Positions 1-6,763 of a stretch of DNA of 11,069 bases are shown here, in pieces (position 1 is the stretch's first letter; each line of letters begins with the position of its first letter). Under the pieces are notes generated by a model. That model saw nothing but the letters and a program-made list of their open reading frames with translations. It had not been told where the DNA came from and did no database searches. The stretch is taken from the NCBI GenBank assembly GCA_018969565.1, contig JAGWYC010000043.1, positions 1 through 11,069 on the forward strand. Direction: 5' to 3'. Origin of the DNA: Bacteroidota bacterium. GTDB lineage: Bacteria > Bacteroidota > Bacteroidia > NS11-12g > UBA955. Position numbers and translations under genes: made by a program.

Positions 1-2
1 TT

Positions 3-182
3 CTGATTCAGGTGTTGGCGAATAAACCCATGCCGACCCTGGATTCGTTAGTATTAAACTCAGAGCAGCGTCTGCGTATGGATTTGTTTGAAGAACGACT
101 TCAGCTTTTTAACGGGGAAGTGGCTTTTTCAGAAACAACAAAAGGGGCTATCCTGAAACTTAATAAACAACAAACTTTATGA
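3..182 (+). CDS. C-terminal end of an upstream protein, possibly a sensor histidine kinase (partial)
   Basis: An open frame enters from the left edge (codons start at base 3) and ends at TGA 180-182. The other two forward frames hit stops within the first 25 bases. About 59 residues are visible. The segment ERLQLFNGEVAF followed by KGAILKL resembles the last strand-helix-strand of a HATPase domain, where kinases usually read 'eRL.ll.G...i.S..gkGt.l.l.iP'. The resemblance is partial: the glycine-rich G2 loop expected just before it is replaced by a leucine- and serine-rich stretch. The stop codon overlaps the start of the next gene (a LytTR response regulator) by 4 bases (ATGA), so the two are probably translationally coupled. 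That position is where a cognate kinase is commonly found. The frame and overlap are seen directly. The kinase identity is inference from a short, degenerate match and could be wrong. Confidence 0.5.
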   Translation: MIQVLANKPMPTLDSLVLNSEQRLRMDLFEERLQLFNGEVAFSETTKGAILKLNKQQTL

Positions 183-922
183 TTAAGGCAGTTATTGTAG
201 ATGATGAAACCGCCAGCCGGCAAGCGCTGGAAGCGTTGCTGCACGAATTTGTGGCGGAAGTAGAGGTGCTGGGCATGGCCGGCACTCCTGCCGAAGGGCT
301 TGACCTGGTGCGGAATCTCAAGCCCGACGTGCTTTTTCTGGACGTAGAACTGGACGGACAAAGCGGTTTCGACCTGGTAGAACAATTACCTGACGACGGT
401 CCTGAACTGGTGTTCACCACGGGATATGAACAGTATGCGTCACGGGCCTTCCGTTCAGATGCCGCCGATTATCTGTTAAAGCCTATTGACATCACACAAC
501 TGCGCGATGCCGTGCGCAAAGTGGCCGAAAAACGCAAGATTGCCAGTGCCGAAAAGCGCTACGAGGTATTGGTACGCAATTGGCGCAGCCAGGGAGAAGA
601 ACAAATAGCGCTGAGCAGCAGTGAGGGGTTCATCTTTGTGAAACTGCGCGACCTGATTTACTGTAAAGGCGATGGGGCTTATACCTACTTTTTCATGAAG
701 GGCGATGAAAAACTCACTGTTTCCAAGAACATAGGCGAGTTTGAAAGCCTCCTCCTGGAACGCGGGTTTTTCAGGGTACACAAAAGTTACCTTATCAACC
801 TGAACGAAATGCGGCGTTATGTGCGCGGAGAGGGCGGCTACGTGGTGATGTCCAACGGACATACGGTTGATGTGAGCAAACGACGCAAAGAAGCGTTTAT
901 GGCTACACTGACTAAATTATGA
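179..922 (+). CDS. LytTR-family response regulator
   Basis: This is a cytoplasmic two-component regulator of 247 residues, the usual LytR/AlgR size. The receiver domain covers roughly residues 1-120. The acidic pair is D8/D9, the phosphoacceptor is D55 (in LFLDVEL), the switch threonine is T81 and the conserved lysine is K101 (LLKPID). The LytTR DNA-binding domain covers about 143-247 and has the signature FFRVHKSYLINLN at 197-209 and a basic VSKRRKEAF end at 232-240, so both domains look intact. The start at 179 overlaps the preceding stop by 4 bases, and the stop overlaps the next start by 4 bases (ATGA at 919-922). This indicates one co-transcribed, coupled signalling operon. Its kinase could be the upstream partial protein, the downstream propeller kinase, or both. 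The family is certain; the target genes cannot be read from the sequence. Confidence 0.95.
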   Translation: MIKAVIVDDETASRQALEALLHEFVAEVEVLGMAGTPAEGLDLVRNLKPDVLFLDVELDGQSGFDLVEQLPDDGPELVFTTGYEQYASRAFRSDAADYLLKPIDITQLRDAVRKVAEKRKIASAEKRYEVLVRNWRSQGEEQIALSSSEGFIFVKLRDLIYCKGDGAYTYFFMKGDEKLTVSKNIGEFESLLLERGFFRVHKSYLINLNEMRRYVRGEGGYVVMSNGHTVDVSKRRKEAFMATLTKL

Positions 923-3900
923 AACGCCGCCTGCTGCTGCTGATGTGGCCGCTGTGGGGGTTTGCCCACGTACTGGACGCGCAGTTGCGCTTCGACAATT
1001 ACTCTGTGGACCGAGGGCTGTCTGCCAGCACTGTGCTCGACCTCATGCAATCTTCCGATGGTTTTATGTGGATTGCCACCGCAGAGGGTTTGAACCGTTA
1101 CGATGGACATAGTTTTACTGTCTTCCGAAGCAGGCCGCAGGCTACAACCGGACTGCAGGACAACTACCTCACCGCCCTGGCCGAGGATCGCCTGAGGCGT
1201 ATCTGGATTGGCGCCAACGACGGAAGCATTACGCTTTATGACGGACCGGGTGCTCGTTTTGTGCGACATCCGGACTTGCAGGATTTTAATCCGGCGCGCG
1301 TACCCATTCTCAGCATTAAGGCCGACAGCGCCGGCTATGTGTGCTGGCTGCTTCAACAGGGTGGTGCCTGGCTCGCAGAAACAAGAAGTGAGCGGATAAA
1401 ACCTAAGGCGCTGTTGCAGAATGACAGCAACTTCCTGCCCTATTGCATGGGGTTTGCCCCGGATGGCAAACTGTGGCTGGGCGGACAGGGAGGCATCCGG
1501 GTGATAGATCCCGCCAATCCCGACAAGGTGCAGGCTGCCTGGTTAAACGGAAGCACGGTGCTGGCATTGGCTTTTCACGGTGCTCAGGTGTTTGCGGCTA
1601 CCTCAGGTGAAGGCCTTCAATGGATTGGCAATGGCATGGTTCGCAGCATCAGTACGCCGGGTAGTGAAACGCTGTTCCGCAATATCATTGCCATGAAGGC
1701 AGATGCCGCAGGTTACCTCTGGTGCGCCAACAATTACTTCAACGGGGTGCAGCGGTTCAGAATTAATGGTCGGGAACTTTCAGAACCCGTTTCCTGCATG
1801 CATAATCCCTTCAACCGCGAAAGCCTGGCCAATAATTCGGTATTGTGTCTGGAAGAAGACCGGGAAGGAAATGTGTGGATTGGAACCTTGAGCGGACTGA
1901 GTGTGTTCAAGCCCCTAAACCAGCAATATGGATTGCTTCGCCATATTCCCGGTGACCCTAATTCGCTGTCAACAGGAAACACCTACGGCCTGTTTGAAGA
2001 TGTAGATGGCAGCATCTGGAGTGGCAGCCTCGACGGGGGTATCAATAAAATCATGACGGATGGCCGAATCATCCACTTCGGGGAAGGGAATACCCGCGGG
2101 TTGCCCTCAAATTCGGTGCGGTCCATTCACCGGGATAAATCCGGACGCTATTGGGTGGGCGCAGGCAATGATGGTTTATTTCGCTTTAATCCCCAATCGC
2201 GGAGTTTTACCAAAGTATCGGCCAAAACCCCTGAGGGCTATATGCTGGAGGACCTTCAGGTAAAGAGTATAACCGAAGATCCTCAAGGTAATATCTGGCT
2301 GGGTACTACAGCCGGACTCTGGCGTTTTCATCCTGCCAGAAACGCACTGCAACACTTCAATATCATTCCGGAATCTCTGCGGAATCAACCCAACCTGCCC
2401 GACTACCAGATTATGGAAGTGCGCTTTGATCCACGCAGAAACCAGTTGTTGTGCGCCACTTTTGGTCATGGTTTGCTGCTGGTGAATCTGGAAGGGAAAG
2501 TTCTGGAGCGTATCCATCAACAACCGGACGGGAAAAGAGGGCTGAGCAGCAATAATATTATGTGCGTAGTCCCTATTAGTGCCGACACCTTGCTGTTGGG
2601 AACCTATGGAGGCGGCTTGAATATCCTGAACCGTCGCAGCGGACAAATTCAGGCCCTGACTACCGCCAATGGCCTGAGCAACGATGTGGTCTATGGGGTA
2701 CTCATTGACAGCCGCGGAAGCTGGTGGATGTCGTCTAACCGGGGCCTGATGATTTATACCCCGGGCAGCAGCCTTGTACATTCACTCACGCAAAGTTCCC
2801 GGATTCAAAGCCTTGAATTTAATGAAGGCACCTTTCTGAAAACACGGGATGGCCGCTTGTGGTTCGGTGGCATCAACGGCATCAACTACTTCAGACCCGA
2901 AGCACTGCGCATCAACGCAACGCCTCCGGGAACAGCCATCACCGGTCTGCGGGTTATGGAAAGAACATTTCCCTTTGACAGCTTTTATCATCTGGGGAAG
3001 CCCATCCTGCTGCGACACAATCAGAACTTTCTGCGCATAGATTTCACCGGGCTCAGCTTTGTAAACAGCGCCCAGAATCGCTTTCAGTACAAACTGGAGG
3101 GCCTGGATGAAACCTGGATAGAAGCCGGCGATAACCGCAGTGCAGCTTATACCAACCTGCCTCCCGGCAATTATACCTTTATGGTGAAGTCGTGTAATGA
3201 CGACGGAATTTGGTCTTCCGACAGCGCCATGCTATACATACAAATCCAGCCGCCCTATTGGCGTACCTGGTGGTTCCTTTTGCTGGTTCTGATACTTTTC
3301 TTTAGCGCACTGTTGCTGGTGTTTCGCATCAGAACATCGACGCTGCGTCGTAATTATCAGCTTAGCTTGGCTGAAACAGAACTGAAGGCCCTGCGTGGGC
3401 AGATGAATCCGCATTTCATATTCAATTCCATCAACAGCATCCAGTATTATGTACTGAATAAAAGTCCGGGGGAAGCCTATTCCTATCTGGCTAAGTTCAG
3501 TTCACTGATGCGACAAATTCTTCAGAACAGCCGATTCAGTTTCATCCCGCTGGATCAGGAATTGCAATCGCTTGAAACCTATCTCGAATTGGAAAAGCTG
3601 CGACTGGACGGGAATCTGGATTACAGCATCACGCTTGATCAGTCGCTGCGCGGCGCCCAGGTGATGATACCCTCCATGATCATACAGCCCTATGTAGAGA
3701 ATGCCATCCTGCACGGGTTGACGCCTCTACAGGATGTAAGGCCCCATTTGAGCATCACTATGGAGCAAACGGAAAACCATATCTATTGCGTGGTTCAGGA
3801 TAATGGTATCGGACGGGAACAGTCGCGGATTTTAAACAGCCTTCGCCGCAGTCGCCACGAAAGCACGGGAATGAGCGTAACACGACAAAGGCTGGAAATG

Positions 3901-4038
3901 CTGAACAGGCGTTTTAAAGACAAGGTTTCCGTGGCCATTGCCGACTTGAAGGATGAGCAGGGAAAGGCTTGCGGCACGCGTGTAGCCATCTATATTCCTA
4001 TTAACTTACACCACGAACATGAGGGCCATCATCGTTGA
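919..4038 (+). CDS. Two-component propeller / Y_Y_Y sensor histidine kinase (LytS-type catalytic domain)
   Basis: This 1039-residue protein begins with a signal peptide (MKRR, then a hydrophobic run, likely cut after VLDA at residue 21). A periplasmic beta-propeller of two-component-propeller repeats follows; WIATAEGLNRYDG, VWIGTLSGLSVF, IWLGTTAGLWRF and LWFGGINGINYF are clear examples. A Y_Y_Y domain lies at about 717-780 (FQYKLEGLDETW, then LPPGNYTF), and one transmembrane helix at about 781-804. The cytoplasmic His_kinase (LytS/YehU-type) module has its phospho-accepting H832 in NPHFIFN. The ATPase N-box is YVENAILHG at 925-933 and the G1 box is DNGIG at 961-965; a G2-like STGMSV follows. 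There is no receiver or AraC domain at the C-terminus, so this is not a one-protein hybrid regulator and must pass phosphate to a separate regulator. LytTR regulators lie on both sides, overlapping by 4 bases upstream and 20 downstream. The ligand is unknown; relatives with AraC outputs sense polysaccharides, but LytTR-paired ones need not. Confidence 0.95.
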   Translation: MKRRLLLLMWPLWGFAHVLDAQLRFDNYSVDRGLSASTVLDLMQSSDGFMWIATAEGLNRYDGHSFTVFRSRPQATTGLQDNYLTALAEDRLRRIWIGANDGSITLYDGPGARFVRHPDLQDFNPARVPILSIKADSAGYVCWLLQQGGAWLAETRSERIKPKALLQNDSNFLPYCMGFAPDGKLWLGGQGGIRVIDPANPDKVQAAWLNGSTVLALAFHGAQVFAATSGEGLQWIGNGMVRSISTPGSETLFRNIIAMKADAAGYLWCANNYFNGVQRFRINGRELSEPVSCMHNPFNRESLANNSVLCLEEDREGNVWIGTLSGLSVFKPLNQQYGLLRHIPGDPNSLSTGNTYGLFEDVDGSIWSGSLDGGINKIMTDGRIIHFGEGNTRGLPSNSVRSIHRDKSGRYWVGAGNDGLFRFNPQSRSFTKVSAKTPEGYMLEDLQVKSITEDPQGNIWLGTTAGLWRFHPARNALQHFNIIPESLRNQPNLPDYQIMEVRFDPRRNQLLCATFGHGLLLVNLEGKVLERIHQQPDGKRGLSSNNIMCVVPISADTLLLGTYGGGLNILNRRSGQIQALTTANGLSNDVVYGVLIDSRGSWWMSSNRGLMIYTPGSSLVHSLTQSSRIQSLEFNEGTFLKTRDGRLWFGGINGINYFRPEALRINATPPGTAITGLRVMERTFPFDSFYHLGKPILLRHNQNFLRIDFTGLSFVNSAQNRFQYKLEGLDETWIEAGDNRSAAYTNLPPGNYTFMVKSCNDDGIWSSDSAMLYIQIQPPYWRTWWFLLLVLILFFSALLLVFRIRTSTLRRNYQLSLAETELKALRGQMNPHFIFNSINSIQYYVLNKSPGEAYSYLAKFSSLMRQILQNSRFSFIPLDQELQSLETYLELEKLRLDGNLDYSITLDQSLRGAQVMIPSMIIQPYVENAILHGLTPLQDVRPHLSITMEQTENHIYCVVQDNGIGREQSRILNSLRRSRHESTGMSVTRQRLEMLNRRFKDKVSVAIADLKDEQGKACGTRVAIYIPINLHHEHEGHHR

Positions 4039-4702
4039 CGACGAAAGCAAATCCCGGCAGGTACTGCGTGTCTTGCTGGAAATGCTGAATCCGGATATCA
4101 AGGTGGAAGCAGAAGCCGCCGACATACGCGGTGGAGCGTCGGTCATTATTGATCATCAGCCGGATTTGGTATTTCTGGATATCAGCCTGAAAGACGGCGA
4201 TTCTTTTCATCTGCTGGAACTCCTTCCGGAATTGAATTTCAAAACCATTTTTATCACGGCCTACGATGAATACAGCGTGCGCGCCTTGCAGTTCGCCGGT
4301 GTTCCCTGCCTGCATAAGCCGGTAGATCCAATGGAACTGGGTGCTGCTTTAAAGCTATTGCACAAGCAAACTACGGTGCAGGCCGCCGAACGGGTGAGCG
4401 AAGCCATGGCCATCCTAAAGTTCCGATTTGAATTTCTTCCCCTCAAACAAGAAGAAAAGCACTTCATGCTGCCTGTTTCAGAATTGATTTGTGTAGAAGC
4501 CATGCCCCAGGGAACCTTGCTCCTTGCCACCGGAAACCGACACTATAACTCGGACAAATCTATTGATGCGTATGCGCAACTGCTCGCAAGCATGGGATTC
4601 ATTGCCGTAAAACGATATTGTGTAAACCGCAAATTTCTTGCAAGCACCCACGACGACCGACTGGTACTAACTGGAGGGAAAACACTGTACCTGAAAGAAT
4701 AA
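4019..4702 (+). CDS. Response regulator with divergent, shortened LytTR-like output domain
   Basis: The protein is 227 residues long. The receiver domain (about 1-118) is complete: acidic D8/D9, phosphoacceptor D54 (VFLDISL), switch T80 (FITAYDEYS) and lysine K100 (HKPVD). The C-terminal part, about 138-227, follows the LytTR layout (strands, then GFIAVKRYCVNRKFL at 193-207 in the place of GFFRVHKSYLINL), but similarity is weak. It stops at KTLYLKE, without the basic 'vSrrrk' strand and helix that close normal LytTR domains, including the first regulator in this operon. The start lies inside the kinase gene (20-base overlap), so the two are tightly coupled. This is probably the kinase's direct partner. 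Whether it still binds DNA is uncertain; it could act as a phosphate sink or protein-binding regulator. The receiver is certain, and the output domain is a degenerate LytTR by inference. Confidence 0.9.
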   Translation: MRAIIVDDESKSRQVLRVLLEMLNPDIKVEAEAADIRGGASVIIDHQPDLVFLDISLKDGDSFHLLELLPELNFKTIFITAYDEYSVRALQFAGVPCLHKPVDPMELGAALKLLHKQTTVQAAERVSEAMAILKFRFEFLPLKQEEKHFMLPVSELICVEAMPQGTLLLATGNRHYNSDKSIDAYAQLLASMGFIAVKRYCVNRKFLASTHDDRLVLTGGKTLYLKE

Positions 4703-4719
4703 AAAGCGCGATTTTTATT
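4698..4719 (+). terminator. Candidate terminator hairpin at the end of the signalling operon
   Basis: A perfect 8-base inverted repeat has arms AATAAAAA (4698-4705) and TTTTTATT (4712-4719) around a 6-base GCGCGA loop. The left arm includes the response regulator's TAA stop (4700-4702). The T-rich right arm supplies a U-run, but the stem is all A-U, so it would be weak as a classical intrinsic terminator. It sits between the signalling operon and the rpmH promoter, where a terminator would be expected. Confidence 0.4.
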
Positions 4720-4725
4720 GGACAC

Positions 4726-4756
4726 TTGCGCCTGTATGTGAATACTGCTATCTTTG
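4726..4756 (+). promoter_or_regulatory. Bacteroidota-type promoter for rpmH-rnpA-yidD
   Basis: The -33 element TTG (4726-4728) is followed after 20 bases by the -7 element TATCTTTG (4749-4756), which matches the TAnnTTTG consensus of the Bacteroidota primary sigma factor exactly. Transcription should start near 4760, giving a leader of about 20 bases before the rpmH ATG at 4783. No Shine-Dalgarno sequence is evident, as is usual in this phylum. Confidence 0.8.
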
Positions 4757-4782
4757 CAGTCCTTTTAAAAAACCGGTCAGCC

Positions 4783-4941
4783 ATGCAACCAACCTATAAT
4801 CCCAGCAACCGCAAGCGCCGCAACAAGCACGGTTTCCGCACCAGGATGAGCACCGCCAACGGCAGAAAGGTTCTGGCGGCGCGTCGCGCAAGAGGTCGCC
4901 ATAAGCTCAGCGTTTCTGACGAGCGCGGGCACAAGGGCTAA
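4783..4941 (+). CDS. rpmH: 50S ribosomal protein L34
   Basis: This 52-residue, strongly basic protein is a component of the large ribosomal subunit. The core runs from PSNRKRRNKHGF at 7-18 through MSTANGRKVLAARRARGR at 22-39 to KLSVSD at 41-46, which is the L34 signature and of normal length for Bacteroidota. The ATG at 4783 is chosen because the protein then begins just before the family's usual start (a few residues ahead of 'PSNRKR'), and because the promoter's predicted start site lies about 20 bases upstream; the longer open frame would extend through the promoter. It is the first gene of rpmH-rnpA-yidD, a widely conserved order. In many bacteria dnaA lies next to rpmH, but none is present here. 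Confidence 0.97.
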   Translation: MQPTYNPSNRKRRNKHGFRTRMSTANGRKVLAARRARGRHKLSVSDERGHKG

Positions 4942-4966
4942 TCACCAACACCTTCTACCTTAAACC

Positions 4967-5359
4967 ATGCGCAAAGCAACACTGCGCAGGGATGAACGGC
5001 TCAGAGGATCAAAGCACATCTCCGCTTTGTTCCAAAAACCACGTTCGGTCAATCAGTTCCCTTTCAGAATAAATTGGAATGCGGAAGGTTTTCCCGGAAC
5101 GCCATTCAGGGTTGTATTCGTAGTATCTTCCAGAAAATACCGCAAAGCGGTCACGAGAAATCGCATACGCCGTGTGATGCGTGAGCTGTTTCGCCTGCAT
5201 AAACACAAGATGTACGAGGTGCTGGAGGCCAAAGCGCTGAACATCAATATGGCGCTGATGTATCACGGTGCGGAAGAAGTTACTTATCAAGGGCTGCTGC
5301 CTCAGTATCTTCGTCTAATAGATAAGTTCCTCGCGGATGTTCAAAAGGATGCTGATTAA
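4967..5359 (+). CDS. rnpA: Ribonuclease P protein component
   Basis: This is the small basic protein subunit of RNase P, which assists the catalytic RNA in removing 5' leaders from tRNA precursors. It has 130 residues, a normal length for Bacteroidota. The N-terminal LRRDERLRGSKHISALF (6-22) fits the substrate-cleft region with its conserved phenylalanine. The family RNR signature is RKAVTRNRIRRVMREL at 59-74. The middle strand RVVFVVSSRKYRKA (48-61) also fits. The gene begins 25 bases after rpmH ends, so it is co-transcribed with it, and its last 23 bases overlap the start of yidD. Confidence 0.96.
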   Translation: MRKATLRRDERLRGSKHISALFQKPRSVNQFPFRINWNAEGFPGTPFRVVFVVSSRKYRKAVTRNRIRRVMRELFRLHKHKMYEVLEAKALNINMALMYHGAEEVTYQGLLPQYLRLIDKFLADVQKDAD

Positions 5360-5561
5360 AATTCTGGTGTTTTTTGTGCGGGTCTATCAGCGCATGATTT
5401 CACCCATGATTCCACCTTCGTGCCGCTACACACCAACCTGTTCGCAATATGCCGTGGAAGCTTTGCAGAAACACGGGCCCTGGAAAGGGTTGAAATTAGC
5501 CCTGAGGCGCATAGGCCGTTGCCATCCCTGGGGAGGAAGCGGCTATGACCCGGTTCCCTGA
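5337..5561 (+). CDS. yidD: Membrane protein insertion efficiency factor YidD
   Basis: This 74-residue inner-membrane-associated protein is linked to YidC/Sec-dependent insertion. An amphipathic, hydrophobic N-terminus (about 5-26) is followed by the signature SCRYTPTCSQY at 28-38, RCHPW at 61-65 and GYDPVP at 69-74, all strongly conserved in the family. The start is not settled: ATG 5337 overlaps rnpA by 23 bases, while an in-frame ATG at 5349 (residue 5) would give MLIKIL and an 11-base overlap. The second is closer to the usual beginning of the family. The yidC gene that follows in many bacteria is absent. The 3' end overlaps the end of the opposing MFS gene by 19 bases. Confidence 0.95.
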   Translation: MFKRMLIKILVFFVRVYQRMISPMIPPSCRYTPTCSQYAVEALQKHGPWKGLKLALRRIGRCHPWGGSGYDPVP

Positions 5562-6763
5562 ACCGGCGCATTTCCAAGTCCTGAACGGCTGAGCCTCCAT
5601 GCCAGCACAAGGCTGAGTATTAACAGCAAAGCGGCCCCGGTGTAAGGGAAATGGAAATCTACGCTATACAGGAATCCTGCTACCAGAGGCCCAATGCCGC
5701 GTGCCAATGCACCGGTACTTTGCAGGGCGCCGAGTGTTTTTCCCTGGGATTGTGGGTCGGTATTTAAGGAAATCAGGGCGTTCACGGAAGGCATAATCAT
5801 GCCGTTGCCCAATGCGATAAACAACAGGCACAAAGCGGTGAGCAGGTAAAACCAGGGTTCAGGAGGGAAGGGAATACCGGTAATGCCTATGGTCAGTAAT
5901 ACAATGCCCAGCATCAGCAGTTTGGGCGCACCCATCCAGCGAGTAAAACGCCCGATAAGTAAACCCTGTATCACCGCGCTGCACACACCAATGAACCCGA
6001 ACAGGTTTCCCGACTGTGCATTGTTCAAGCCAAATTCTTCCTTCCACAGCAGGCTCGCATTGGTTTGCATCATGCTGAAGGCAACAATGAAAATGAAATT
6101 GATGAGGAACAGTGCCCCGATGAGTGGATGTTTCAGCGAAGTACCGATGGCCTGAAAAGACTGATACCAAGGCTTGCGGTCGCGGGTGCGGTCGGTCAGT
6201 GATTCCGGCAGGGTAAACCAGGCAAGAGCAAAATTGAACAGGCATAAAACGCCCGTTGTGATGCCTATATAATGCATGCCGCCGGCTTTTGCCAGCCAGC
6301 CTCCAATGGGTGGACCAAATACAAATCCGAGTCCAAAGGCAGCGCCAATCATGCCCATGCGTTTGGCGCGTTCGTGGGGCGGGGTAATATCAGCAATGTA
6401 AGCCTGTGCTGCCGAAATATTGGCGCTGCCCATCCCTGAAATTACGCGGGCCAGAAGCAGCATCCAGAAACTGCTGCTGAACCCCAGGATGAAGTAGCCG
6501 AGTGAAGTAACCAGCACCGAACCAAGGATGATGGGCCTGCGGCCTCGGTGGTCGCTGACGCTGCCCCAAATGGGTGCAAACACAAACTGCATCAGGCTGT
6601 AGCTGGCCGCCACAACTCCGGTCAGAATATCGGCATCCCAACTTATACCGGACTGAATGGCCAGTTCTTTAGAAAACACCGGCAGAATAGGTATCACAAT
6701 TCCAAAGCCGAGGAGGTCAATGAATATGGTGAGGAACAGGGTGAGCAGAGGGCTGCGTTTCAT
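5543..6763 (-). CDS. MFS transporter, TetA-like drug:H+ antiporter type (DHA1)
   Basis: This 406-residue polytopic inner-membrane protein has the hydrophobic pattern of twelve helices. TM1 carries IDLLGFGIVIPILP at 15-28, typical of TetA/Bcr-like exporters. Motif A in loop 2-3 is GSVSDHRGRRPIIL (67-80), the motif B arginine lies in LLLARVISGMGSA (102-114), and motif C in TM5 is GLGFVFGPPIGGWL (144-157), the antiporter signature. The second half has GALQSTGALARGIGPLVAGFLY-like TM11 glycines. Probable role: proton-driven export of a small molecule. The substrate cannot be told, and tetracycline resistance should not be assumed. Its start overlaps the stop of the orphan gene by 4 bases, so it is the last gene of a three-gene operon. 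Its end overlaps yidD tail to tail by 19 bases. Confidence 0.93.
   Translation of the reverse strand: MKRSPLLTLFLTIFIDLLGFGIVIPILPVFSKELAIQSGISWDADILTGVVAASYSLMQFVFAPIWGSVSDHRGRRPIILGSVLVTSLGYFILGFSSSFWMLLLARVISGMGSANISAAQAYIADITPPHERAKRMGMIGAAFGLGFVFGPPIGGWLAKAGGMHYIGITTGVLCLFNFALAWFTLPESLTDRTRDRKPWYQSFQAIGTSLKHPLIGALFLINFIFIVAFSMMQTNASLLWKEEFGLNNAQSGNLFGFIGVCSAVIQGLLIGRFTRWMGAPKLLMLGIVLLTIGITGIPFPPEPWFYLLTALCLLFIALGNGMIMPSVNALISLNTDPQSQGKTLGALQSTGALARGIGPLVAGFLYSVDFHFPYTGAALLLILSLVLAWRLSRSGLGNAPVQGTGS
5550..5566. terminator. Perfect hairpin in the convergent yidD/MFS overlap, candidate bidirectional terminator
   Basis: Arms CCGGTTC (5550-5556) and GAACCGG (5560-5566) form a perfect GC-rich 7-bp stem around the loop CCT. 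It lies on the stop codon of yidD (TGA 5559-5561) and inside the last codons of the opposing MFS gene, just where two converging transcripts meet. There is no T-run on either side, so it does not fit a classical intrinsic terminator. It may instead stabilise 3' ends or limit read-through. Because it is symmetrical, it would form in both transcripts. Confidence 0.5.

Noticed and set aside
838..1356. A 172-codon minus-strand open frame across the regulator/kinase junction
   Set aside because: It overlaps two firmly identified genes and shows no domain, promoter or start context.
2176..2781. A 201-codon antisense open frame inside the sensor kinase gene
   Set aside because: It lies wholly opposite a strongly supported propeller domain, has no recognisable motif, and open antisense frames of this size are common at this base composition.
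1050..2900. Possible tandem DNA repeats in the kinase gene
   Set aside because: The repetition (W-I/V-G-T...G-L patterns) is at the protein level from propeller blades. The underlying bases have diverged and there is no direct DNA repeat.
4703..4782. Possible replication origin next to rpmH
   Set aside because: There is no dnaA or dnaN, no cluster of TTATNCACA-like boxes, and the 80-base gap is accounted for by a hairpin and a promoter.
5543..6763. Calling the MFS gene a tetracycline resistance determinant (tetA)
   Set aside because: It shares the DHA1 motifs A, B and C, but these occur in many exporters, there is no TetR-type regulator beside it, and it lies in a chromosomal operon without mobile elements.
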